A stretch of 64,000 nucleotides of DNA, taken from assembly GCA_018141785.1 (NCBI GenBank), contig CP073341.1, positions 2,341,422 through 2,405,421 of the forward strand. The letters are read 5' to 3'. The position numbers were made by a program, and so were the translations under genes. A model generated the notes under the pieces. It did no database searches. It saw nothing but the letters and a program-made list of their open reading frames with translations, and was not told the DNA's origin. Position 1 is the stretch's first letter; each line of letters starts with the position of its first letter. This DNA comes from Candidatus Paraprochloron terpiosi LD05. GTDB taxonomy: Bacteria; Cyanobacteriota; Cyanobacteriia; Cyanobacteriales; Prochloraceae. Positions 17,418-27,500 of this stretch are shown here, piece by piece.

Positions 17418-17462
17418 TTGACACGAACCGGAATTTCCTTTATAATAGAACTATATCGATAG
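17418..17462 (+). promoter_or_regulatory. Consensus sigma-70 promoter with palindromic operator
   Basis: TTGACA (17418-17423), 17 bases, TATAAT (17441-17446), then the palindrome CTATATCGATAG at 17451-17462. ATCGATATAGTT also occurs at 17387 and 18246. Overlap of a perfect promoter with a palindrome next to an HTH gene suggests autoregulation. Confidence 0.7.
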
Positions 17463-17480
17463 ATTTTAGGTAAAATATCT

Positions 17481-17650
17481 ATGAGTAAGCACAACCAGGC
17501 TGCTGGCGCCAAAAAATATATCGTAACCCAGGAAGCCTCCTTCCTCCTCAACATCAGCGCCGTGAGATTGCGCCAACTGTTGCAACATGGACGAGTTGTG
17601 GGAGCTTACAAGTCCGGCAGGCGCTGGCTCATCCCCCTAAAGAAGGGCCA
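17481..17650 (+). pseudogene. Helix-turn-helix (excisionase-type) protein, C-terminally truncated
   Basis: It reads KYIVTQEASFLLNISAVRLR, QLLQHGRVVGAYKSGRRWLI then PL, the compact HTH found in excisionase/MerR-like DNA-binding proteins of cyanobacteria. After PLKKGHL the frame runs into hlyD DNA in the opposite orientation, so the last part is lost. The promoter and operator upstream look intact, and the DNA-binding part may still be made. Confidence 0.65.
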
Positions 17651-18754
17651 CCTGTTCCCGAGCAATCTCTACATTAGCATTACTGGGATTGAGAGCAGTT
17701 TGGGCTCTCTTCAGTCTAGCTTGAGCAGTTTTAAAAGCAGCTTCTTTTTCCCTAATCTGAAACTGGGATATGGCTCCGGTGTTGGCTAGTTTTTCATATC
17801 GAATAAATTCATTGCCAGCTAAATCCAAGGCAGCTTCTGCTTCACTCACTTCCGCAGTAGTAATTATTTGAAGATTGCTGTAGTCTCTCTCAGCACGGCG
17901 AAGCTCTGCCCTTGCAGAAGCCAGATTGCGTTGTAGCCGACTAGTTTCTGAGAAAATATTTACTCTCAAGGGCTTCCAACTGCCTATCAATTTGCTCTAG
18001 TTGGTTCATACCCTGCTGAATATCACCTTGTAACTGCTGTTTTTGGCTTTGGAGCTGAGAGTCATCAATGTGGATAATAACATCCTCAGCTTGTGTCAGT
18101 TGATTTTCTTCCACTTGGGTGTGGTCAAAACCAGTTGGTAATATTTCAACCCTGTAGGGGTTTCATATATTAGCCCGCAATTCAGGTTAAGGGCGGGTGG
18201 GTGGTTTACTCCTCTATCAACTACTGCGACTTTCGAGTCGCGCTTATCGATATAGTTTTATGATCAGGGAAAATCCAGTGCTTCAACAATCCAATTTTTG
18301 GAGGAGGCGATCTGAGTACAGAATCTCTCTCTCTTCTCTCCCTCTGCGCACTCTGCGTGCTCTGCGGTTCATCAAAAATTGCGAAGCGTATGCGTTGCAA
18401 CCGCGAAGCGTCCGCAGATGAACACAGATCAACTTTGATTTCCTTCGCGTTGCTCTCCCAATGCAACTACTTTTGACCACACCCCTTCCACTTCAATACT
18501 TTGAATGACTCCACCTCTAGCCACCTGAACTAAACGGAGTTCCCCTGAGGGGCGAATCATGGCTGGAGCCTTGATAGTGACATTGTATCTAAAAACCCCT
18601 GACCAGGTAAACAAGGAAAAAAGGTAGCCAGTAAGCTGAGACCTCCTAATGTTGTCCAACGACTAATAGGAGGCAGAAAATCTTCCGGTCTTACCGTAGG
18701 AAGAGAAGTTGGAACGATTGCCATTTCTGGAGATTCTGACTTTTCTGAGTTCAT
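17637..18754 (-). pseudogene. HlyD-family type I secretion adaptor, disrupted
   Basis: Pieces in order from the 5' end (18754): MNSEKSESPEMAIVPTSLPT and LPPISRWTTLGGLSLLATF (membrane anchor), then in another frame YNVTIKAPAMIRPSGELRLV and ARGGVIQSIEVE (lipoyl-like half), a MITE, QLTQAEDVIIHIDDSQLQSQ, and a long coiled coil (SRLQRNLASARAELRRAERD, FIRYEKLANTGAISQFQIRE). Frame changes lie near 18600 and 17980; the second lipoyl half and beta-barrel are missing beyond 17645. It was a membrane fusion protein that links an ABC exporter to the outer membrane. Confidence 0.82.
18117..18484. mobile_element. MITE, 368 bp, with 14-bp TIR and 9-bp target duplication
   Basis: Ends GGGTGTGGTCAAAA (18117-18130) and TTTTGACCACACCC (18471-18484) are perfect inverted repeats. 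CTTCCACTT flanks both sides (18108-18116 and 18485-18493). Removing the element and one duplication restores the HlyD frame as QSIEVE-ENQLTQ. It encodes no transposase and carries nested repeats (CTCTGCG family, 18321-18373; a GCGTATGCGTTGCAACCGC element, 18386-18404). Confidence 0.9.
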
Positions 18755-18788
18755 ATAATTTCAGTTTATTGTCTAAGATATCACAACC

Positions 18789-19709
18789 CTACCGGGTTTT
18801 AATCACCACATTTAATTTTGTTTCCAGATTCAGTTCTCCCAATTTTGGTTCTTTAACCGTTCCATAGGGGCGGATGCGAATTAAATAAAAGCCTTTACTA
18901 TCAATTGCTTGTATTGGCTGCTTTTCTTCTGTTATCTGACACCAACTGACGGGTAAACTGGCTCGGTTATAGAGAGTTAAATATATATTATAGCTCTTAC
19001 TAATTAAGGAATCTACTTCCAGTTGCCAAGATTGACCTGGTTCTAAACAACCATAGAAGAACTGAGTATCTGGTGCCCCTACGGGTAGATATTCTCTTTC
19101 CACGAATGACTCGGGAAACCATTTCCGGTAGCGCAAGAGAGTAAATATATAGTAATGGAGTGCTGTATAAAACCAATTATTCTTTTTACTCAAATCATGG
19201 TAGAATTTATTTATATCCCTAGGAACTGTTTTTGACTCAACTATTTCTAAGCCGTCTACCCGAACATTGGGCAATATTACTTTTTCAGACCAATTATAGT
19301 ATCTCAATCCCAGAGTATACTTTCCAGGGGGCAAATTTAAAGATTGTTGAGAATTACCAGATTCTAGAGTAGCGATAGTTTTGTAGCTGGGAAAGCCATA
19401 AACTACAGCTATCCAAGATTGAGCAGAATTATTAGCTATTTCTGTATTGATAGACAGTTGAGATTTAACAGTAAATGGTCCGAGAGTGGATATAATACTA
19501 TGGGTATTCCAGCGAGGCCCTTTAGTCATCAAAACTGGTAGACTGAGAGGAGTGTTTAAGGTTTCCTCTGATAAGACGCGCCACTGGGAAGCTTTTTCTT
19601 TATTAAGGGCTAAGTAAATAGTGAAGAGATTGCCAATAATAAATTTGCTGGCTTTGTAGAAGAGGAAAGATAAACAAGCGAGGGGTATTTCAAAAATTAA
19701 TTCGTTCAT
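18789..19709 (-). CDS. Conserved cyanobacterial protein (DUF6208-like)
   Basis: A 306-aa protein with an N-terminal hydrophobic segment (ACLSFLFYKASKFIIGNLFT) and a mostly beta soluble part (PGKYTLGLRYYNWSEKVILP, SWQLEVDSLISKSYNIYLTL). I believe it corresponds to a cyanobacteria-restricted family catalogued as DUF6208, but this is from memory and uncertain. It may be anchored facing a compartment. No enzymatic motif is seen. It lies apart from the hlyD relic and is intact. Confidence 0.6.
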   Translation of the reverse strand: MNELIFEIPLACLSFLFYKASKFIIGNLFTIYLALNKEKASQWRVLSEETLNTPLSLPVLMTKGPRWNTHSIISTLGPFTVKSQLSINTEIANNSAQSWIAVVYGFPSYKTIATLESGNSQQSLNLPPGKYTLGLRYYNWSEKVILPNVRVDGLEIVESKTVPRDINKFYHDLSKKNNWFYTALHYYIFTLLRYRKWFPESFVEREYLPVGAPDTQFFYGCLEPGQSWQLEVDSLISKSYNIYLTLYNRASLPVSWCQITEEKQPIQAIDSKGFYLIRIRPYGTVKEPKLGELNLETKLNVVIKTR

Positions 19710-19710
19710 T

Positions 19711-20382
19711 TTACAACTCTATAATATTGTAGCACCACCAAAGAATTTTCAAAAGGCGGTGCATTAGTACATAATCACTGGACGCCTTTGGCGGTTGCAA
19801 CGCATACGCTTCGCAAAGGTGAGACTGGAGGAAGGAGTGTAAATCAGCTTCCTCCCTAAATTCATCTAACAAAGCTTCCCCCAAGTCTTCCAGTTTTGAC
19901 AGAGGTAGGGCGTCGATTTGGGAGATTAATTCTGGTGATACCATCCCAAGACGACGATTGAGCAGCCGGAGCAGGAGCGATCTGCGGTAGCAGATCCGGT
20001 GTTCCACCCCGGATCGCTCTCCCTGCTGAATTCCCTGCTGAATTCCCTGCTCCATTCCCTGTTGGATTCCTTGTTGGAAACCTTCTGCCTTTATTGCTTG
20101 ATACATCATGGATTCTTTCATAATATCTTGTCTCAATATTTGGGTAATGACGTCTCTAGAGTATAATAAACCAGCTAAAACAGCAGTAGATGCTGCTATG
20201 TTGCTTCTTTCTCTCTCTTGAGGTATTGTCTCGATTTTGCGAGCAACCGTAGCAAGAGTTTCTTTGGGATTTTCTGTGGAACTCAGTGCTGCAAAAGGTA
20301 ATAATCCTGGTAAGTGCAGAAATTGTTCTACGTCACACTCCCACAATCTTATCACTTCATAGCGATGGTGCATTCTCCCCAT
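19711..20382 (-). pseudogene. Rpn-family (recombination-promoting nuclease-like) protein, N-terminal nuclease part missing
   Basis: The ORF holds the helical middle of these proteins (ETIPQERERSNIAASTAVLA, QDIMKESMMYQAIKAEGFQQ), a low-complexity run of GIQQG units, and the C-terminal LNRRLGMVSPELISQIDALP domain. The PD-(D/E)XK N-terminal domain, usually ~150 aa, is absent. The extreme C-terminus (from about 19820) reads through a dispersed GCGTATGCGTTGCAACCGC repeat, giving the peptide EAYALQP, which also appears in the MITE. Confidence 0.6.
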
Positions 20383-20460
20383 TTGGAAGCTATCCTGGTA
20401 TACTAGAGGTGAATTCCTTTTGCTGCTTTAGAGAATGTATATTCCTCCATGTATAGCTGC

Positions 20461-21288
20461 TTATTGTTCTTCTGGGGTAGAGTCACTCTGCAAATTTTGG
20501 CTTGATTCGATAATTCCTAGAATCAAATCGATATCATCTAAAAAAGCGTTGATTCGCGAAATTGTTAAACCGCCTTCGACAAACCGTTCAAATAGTTCCC
20601 TGAACTTAGTAGATGCGTCTTTGGCTGCTGTAAGCTGCTCCGCTGTTGTTTGCAACAAAAGTACTCTTCTACGTTCCTTAATCCAGTTATCTTGTTCATC
20701 TATAGGTATGGGTTCCTGTTCAAGAAGAGGAGCTTTTATTAACCGAGTCTCTTGAAACTCTCTAGTTTCAGTCAAACGACCTTTAAGTTGTTCAGCCAGT
20801 TTCTCAAGCAGCGATTCTTGTAACGCCAACTCATATTGAATGACATTTTTACGCTGCTCTAGCTTATCTCTCAAAGCCCCTCTAATTTGATTACTAACTA
20901 TAAGTTGTGTAATTGTTTTTGGCACTGGAACAACACGTTCTAGGTCTTTACCTACACCTCTCAATTCTTTGGTAATATTATTAATTGAATTTTGTGCTCC
21001 TTCTGGTGTCTTAGAAGTTGCTAAATCTCCCAGTAGCTTGAAATATTGAATTAAGAGTTGGTTGTGCCTTCGACCTTGTTCCATGAGTGTTATCCACTCT
21101 ATATCTGTTTTTGAAAGCTGATTATAAGTCGCCGAATCAATTTTTTCACCCCGCTGCTCCCTCCAAATCAAAGTTTCAGAAGTATGATCGATAGTAATAT
21201 CAACACTAGCATCTAGGAGGCTATTCATGGCTTCAATATAAGTCTTACCAGCCTGAGATAGCTGCTCATACTCCTTAGTTGTCTCACA
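20461..21288 (-). CDS. Probable lipoprotein with coiled coil, start disturbed
   Basis: From ATG 21228 the frame codes 255 aa, but it is open further upstream and reads STFLIGGCETTKEYEQLSQA before it, a lipobox (LIGGC, Cys at 21286-21288) followed by the typical CETTKEY start of a bacterial lipoprotein family. No ATG, GTG or TTG lies between the lipobox and the upstream stop, so the signal peptide start seems lost or shifted. The rest is helical with SNQIRGALRDKLEQRKNVIQ. Function unknown; if truncated it would stay in the cytoplasm. Confidence 0.55.
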   Translation of the reverse strand, partial: CETTKEYEQLSQAGKTYIEAMNSLLDASVDITIDHTSETLIWREQRGEKIDSATYNQLSKTDIEWITLMEQGRRHNQLLIQYFKLLGDLATSKTPEGAQNSINNITKELRGVGKDLERVVPVPKTITQLIVSNQIRGALRDKLEQRKNVIQYELALQESLLEKLAEQLKGRLTETREFQETRLIKAPLLEQEPIPIDEQDNWIKERRRVLLLQTTAEQLTAAKDASTKFRELFERFVEGGLTISRINAFLDDIDLILGIIESSQNLQSDSTPEEQ

Positions 21289-21535
21289 CCCACCGATTAG
21301 AAATGTTGATCTACGATAGCTAAAGTGAGTTGTCGATTGTAATTATGATAACACGATGTGAATCTGATTTTTGGGTAAGGCTCACTCATACTCTGAGGTT
21401 AGCACAACTAGTCTGATATAGCAAACAATATTCTAGGGCTAATAATTATTGGACTAAAATTTGCTGTATTATTTGATTGATAAGGCTGACAGCGATCGCC
21501 CTCTATGCTCATTTTACACACCTGAATCCTTACGT

Positions 21536-24500
21536 CTACGGTACGATGATGCGAGCTAAGTCTGAGGGTACTTCTAAGTGGAGGTTGTGTCCTCCTGTAA
21601 GAGTAATTCGCCGGGCTCTGGGCATTGCTTTTTGCTGCTGGGCTAAGTCTTCTTGGCGATTAAAGTTACTAAGTTCGCCATAAACCAGGGTAATAGGTAC
21701 TGTAATACGTTTCAATAAACCCAAATATTTGGATTTACCAATGCCATTAAATGCAATGCTTGCACGAGTTCGCAGCAGAGGTGCCCAGCGCCAACGCACT
21801 CCTCCAGCACAGGGTTCGGTAATTCTTTTAGCTAGGAGCATGGCTAAGGAGAGGGATAAGGCAGGGGTAGCTTGGCGCAGGCGCTGGGCGGCGGCTTCTA
21901 CATTGGGGAAGACGGGGTGTTGGGGCACATTTGCGAGGTAGTCTAGGTGAGTGGCTAACTGTTCTGCTGTCTCTTCTGTATTGCCGTCTGAAGGCAGTAT
22001 TGTCTCCACTAGGACTAAGTCTCTCACTTTCTGGGGACGGATACTGGCAAAAATAGCAGCTACTACGGAACCCAGGGAATGGCCCACTAAGGTAAATGCC
22101 CTATCTGCTAATTTTTCTACTATAGCGTCTATATCCCCTAAGAAGTCCAATAAGTTATAGGAACTTCCCCTTCCTACGTGAGCGGAACGTCCGTGTCCCC
22201 GGAAGTCTGGAGCAATGACGTGATAGCCTTTTTGGGCTAAACGAATGGCTACTTCTGACCAAGCTGCTCCTTGTTCGAGAATACCATGGAGACAAAGCAC
22301 TAAAGGTCCATCTGCCGGGCCCCAGCTACAGAGGCATATTTTCATTCCTCGGGCGTCTAGGACTGTTTCTCCCATAGACTGGGTTTTTTGGTTGGACTCT
22401 GGGGTTTCTTGGGGTAATTCATAACCCAGGGTCTGGGCTACTGTTCGTGCCAATTTTCCTAGTGGGTTCAGCAGCTTTACTTTTTTCCAAGCTTCTCCTA
22501 GTTCGGGGTCAATTTTGTTGTGGTTCAGAAAGTTGGGATCTCCTAAAGAGAGGGAACTTTGGTGGATACCATCTGTCATCCGCTCTCCTTGGTATGGCTG
22601 TAATACACCACTATGGAAGGGAATCTCTAAAAACTGACACACACCTTCCATGACTCTCTGGGGTTGGGCTACTAGCTCTTCATAACGCACTTGGTAATGC
22701 CGTTCCCTGTCTATTTTCCCTAAGAAGTCCAGGATATTATTATTCCCCTCGGACCATATCTTAGTGGCTAATTTCTCTCCATTTTCTTCCCCAGAACCCA
22801 CTAGCTTTTCCATCCTCATGCGGGTAAAGGACTCGATCGCCCCATAGGGGTGTCGCACTAAATGAATATACTTGGCTCCAGTAAATAACTCTTCTGCTCG
22901 CTCTAAGGTCTCTCTACTGCTAGCATAACTGGGAGATTTATCCACTAATAGCCTGTTTCCTGCTAGTTGCTGCAACAAACTATATACTTCCGAAATAGAA
23001 GCGTTTTTCTGCACCAACTCATTCACTAACTCTTGACTTTCCACCCCATTGATACCTTTTAACTCCATTAGAGCCCGTTCCAGTCCTTCCCCTAAATGAG
23101 AAATAGCTAATTCCTGGCTCCTTTCTGCCATGGTGGAGAAAGGTAAGAGGTGTAACTCGGGGGGTGATAACAATGCAGGGTGTCCCGCTAGCATTACCCT
23201 GAGTAAGGTAGAACCACTCCGGGGACTGGAAAGAATAAAAACAATGGGGGTAGGGGAGACTTGCTCAATGGACTCCTCTCCCTCTCTCCCTAACTCCAAA
23301 CTCCCTTTTTCCCTTTCTTCTAGTTGGGGGACGCTGTCGCGATTGCTTGCGCAATTGTGAGTTCTTTCAAATTCAAGGTTGAGATATTTAGCAAGTATAC
23401 CTAGCTGGGGTCGCTCGTAAAATTCCCGGGGGTAGAGCATTAATTGCAAATCCCCTTTGAGCTGATTGATTGCTTCCATGACCATGAGGGAATCCATGCC
23501 CAGTTCCAACAGATTGTCTGTGGGGGAAAGTTGCTCCTTTTTCACCCCCAGGATACCTGCAAGAGCTATTTGTAAGTAGGAGATTAAAAATTCTTCCCTT
23601 TCTAGGGACTCCATGGCTAATAAATGGGTAAAGAGGGAATCTGATGAAGTGGTGTCTTCAGTTGGGGGCAAGACTTCCTGGAAGAAAGGGGATAGTCCGT
23701 TGGGAAATCTACTAGCTAACTGTTTCCATTCTACTGCTAACACCCCTATTTGGGCTAGACTGGGCTGAATAAGCAAAGAACCCAGTACTTCTAATCCTGA
23801 TTCTGGCTCGATTAAATCCAATCCTAGAGTATTCAAATTGGCCTCAACCGCCATGCCATGGGCAAAAGGCCCCCAGTTAATGGTCAATGCGGCCATTCCT
23901 TTCAATCGGCGATAATGAGCTAGGGAGTCCATGAAAGCGTTAGCAGCAGCATAGTTTCCCTGTCCTGGAGAACCGAATAAGGAGGCTGCTGAGGAAAACA
24001 TAACGAAGAAGTCCAGCTCCAGGTCTTGGGTTAACTGGTGTAAATGCCAAGCTCCCAGGACTTTCGGTGCCATCACCTTCTCAAAGCGCTCCCAGTCCAG
24101 CTTTTGCACTACACCGTCGTCGAGAACTCCCGCAGCGTGAATTATTCCGATCTGTGGGGGCCGGTTGGATTTAATGTCTGCCAGTACTCGTTCCAATTCT
24201 TCGGATCGAGACACATCAGCTCTTGCTATTTTCACCTCAGCTCCTGCTTGTTCTAAGGCGCGAATGGTGGAGGTGGCTGAATCTGTTGGCGAGCTGCGTC
24301 CTACTAATACTAAATGTTTGGCTCCCTGTTTGACCAACCACTGGGCTACTTTCAACCCCAATGCTCCCAAACCACCAGTAATTAAATAAATATTATCTAT
24401 GCTAAGTGATGTTATATTGTTGCTGCGGTCAAGCTGAGGATTTGGGACGAGACGTGGTACATAACGATTACCCTGACGGAAGGCGATTTGGTCTTCTTTT

Positions 24501-27500
24501 TTAAGATTTAGGGGCGCACAGCCATGTGTCCCTACAATCTCTCTTAATATTAATTTTGCTTCATTTTGTTCTGCTAATGGGTCTAAATCTATCATGCCAC
24601 CCCATATTTCTGGGTGTTCTAGGGCGATCGCCTTACCCAGTCCCCAACAGGAAGCTTGTAGTACTCCTGTTGGTTCCATGAAACCTTTGACTACAGGTTG
24701 ACTTCCCCTAGTCACCATCCACAGGGAAGACTGTACTTCTGTACTTACAAGAGTTTGAGTTAGATGTAATAAACTAGCGCAACCACTCATAAGACTCTTC
24801 TGAATTTCCGACCTAGAAACATTACTAGTATCTAAACTCCAGAGGTGAATGATATTTATATATTGTCCTTGGGGGGATATTCTTTGGAAAAGGCGTTGAA
24901 AATCTTCTCTGTCTTCTGGGTTAACTATTTGCTTGTCCGTTCCCTTTCTGACGGTACCAGGGTAAACGAGCAAAGAACGGGCGCCCTGTGTTTCCAATTC
25001 TTTGGCTATTTTTTCCCCTACACCTCCCTGATCTGCGAAAATTAACCAAAATTCTCCAGGGGTATGATTTGAGGTATTGAGTGTAGAGTATAAATCTAAC
25101 CGTCTCCATTCCACTTCATAGAGCAAATTTTCAGCCCCAGAAGGATATCCATCTTCATCCACGTTCATTTGCGTCCATCTGCGGTTACTTTCATACCAAT
25201 ATCGTTGTCGCTGAAAAGGATAGGTTGGTAAAACCACTTTGGAACCTTTGTAATCCTTGTGGTGAAACCCAGCCCAATTTATTGTAATTCCAGCTTCGTA
25301 TAAAGCTGCTAAACTGGATAGTATTGTTTCAGAATCTCTATCTTGGGGACGTAAACTGGGTAACCACAAACCTGATATTTCTGACAAACATTGACGCCCC
25401 ATACCTAAAAGCGTCGGTTTTGGTCCTATTTCCAGGAATATTTCATAACCCTGTTCCCCCAAGAACTCCATGGAATCAGCAAATTTCACGGGATGAGTTA
25501 GGTGCTTAACCCAATATTCTGGTGTGGCTATTTCAGCGGTTGCTAACTTTCCTGTTAGATTAGAAATGATGTCTAGGTGTGGTGGTGAATACGTAACCTG
25601 TTGAGCAATAGTAGCAAATTCTGCCTGGATAGGTTTCATCAAAGGAGAGTGAAAAGCACCGGAAACCTTTAACTGCTTTGTTTTTATCCCTGCTCCGTTG
25701 AATGCTGCAATCGCCCCTTCTATGGCTTCTCTTGCACCGGAAATAACAATACTCTCTGGTCCGTTGAATGCTGCGATCCCGAAGGGATCCGCTTCGCGGT
25801 GCGCTATTTCCCAATGGCTAATCACCTTTCTGACAGTTATTTCCGGAGCTAACACTGCTACCATTGTACCATCCGTAGCTTGTTCCATCAACCTTCCCCG
25901 TGCCGCAATTAATTTCAGACCGTCTTCTAGGCTGAATACCCCGGCGATACAGGCTGCCACGTATTCTCCCACGCTGTGACCCATCACTAAAGCTGGGTAA
26001 ATGCCCCAGGATTGCCATAATTGAGCCAGGGCGTATTCTAAGGCGAATAGGGCTGGTTGAGTATAGGCGGTTTCATTTATCTTGTGATCTTCGTTACCGT
26101 CTGGATACAGTACGGACAAAAGGGGCGTTTCTAAGTGAGGAGAGAGGATTTCTGCACAGCGATCCAAAGCAGCAGCAAAGATTGGCTGGGTTTTATACAA
26201 TTCTTTACCCATACCTTTGTACTGTGAACCTTGACCAGTAAACAAAAATGATATTTTTTTGTTGTAGGGGCAGGACGCAAGCCTTGCGCTCCTACATGCC
26301 AGTTTTTCCCTCAACTTTTCAGTGGAAGTTCCTACTACTGCTAGACGATGATTGAAGTGCGATCGCCCTCTGTTGCTAACATAACTAATGTATTCTGTAA
26401 ATAGTTTTTTATTGTTTTTTAAGTATACTCCATAGTTATTAACTAATTCCTTTAAAGCTGGCTCGCTAGACGCGGAAAGAGTTAATATGTGCGAGGTTTC
26501 CCCTCCCAGGAGGGGAGAAGAGGGGTGGGTGGTTTTCGGTTCCCGGTTCCCTTCAGAACAAACAACATGAGCATTAGTTCCCCCGAAACCGAAAGAACTA
26601 ACCCCAGCGAACCTGGTGGGGTTACTCCAGGGTTGAATGGAAGTAGGAATACTAATACTCTCATCGCTCAAATCGATGTGAGTATTTAGTTCCTGAAAGT
26701 TTAAATGAGGAGGAACTTCTTCATGTTGTAGAGAGAGGACAACTTTTATCAAACCAGCAATACCCGCCGCTGCTTCCAAATGACCGATATTGGTTTTCAC
26801 CGAACCTAACCAACAGGGGGAGGAACGGTCTTGGGTTAGTACTACTTTCAAAGAATTCACTTCTATGGGATCTCCCAGTGAAGTCCCGGTACCGTGAGCT
26901 TCCAAATAGCTAATTTCAGCCCCACTTACCCCAGCATTTTGGAGTGCTCGACGCAGTACTGCTTGTTGTGCAGGACCGTTGGGAGCCGTCAAACCGTTGC
27001 TCCGCCCGTCTTGGTTCACAGAGGAGCCTTCAATAACAGCTAGGATATTATCTCTGTCGGCGATCGCTTTATCTAAAGGCTTCAGTACAGCAATCCCGCA
27101 GCCTTCTCCCCGCACATAACCGTCAGCACTAGCATCAAAAGTTTTGCAGCGACCGTCTGTCGCTATCATACCCGCTGCTGCAAAACTGCGAGTTAATTCC
27201 GGGGATAAAATCAGATTCACTCCTCCTGCGATCGCCAAATCGCACTCTCCGTACCTGAGACTTTGACAGGCTAAATGTATTGCTACCAGAGAAGAAGAGC
27301 AGGCAGTATCCACAGCGAGAGAAGGTCCACGGAAATCGAAAAAGTAAGATAGGCGATTAGCAGCTATACTGTGGGCATTTCCCGTCGCTTTGTAAAGGTG
27401 GGTCTCATCTCCTGACTGGAAGCAGCTATAGTCATTACTACTAATTCCAATAAAGACACCCGTGGAACTTCCTGCTAAGGTATCTACTGGAATTAAAGCA

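Noticed and set aside
18150..18180. TTTCAACCCTGTAGGGGTTTC as a CRISPR repeat
   Set aside because: It occurs once, inside the MITE, with no spacers or second copy; no CRISPR array or cas gene was seen in the window.
20030..20090. Tandem GAATTCCCTGCT-like units
   Set aside because: They encode the GIQQG heptad-like run of an Rpn-family protein, a usual feature of that family rather than a DNA repeat of interest.
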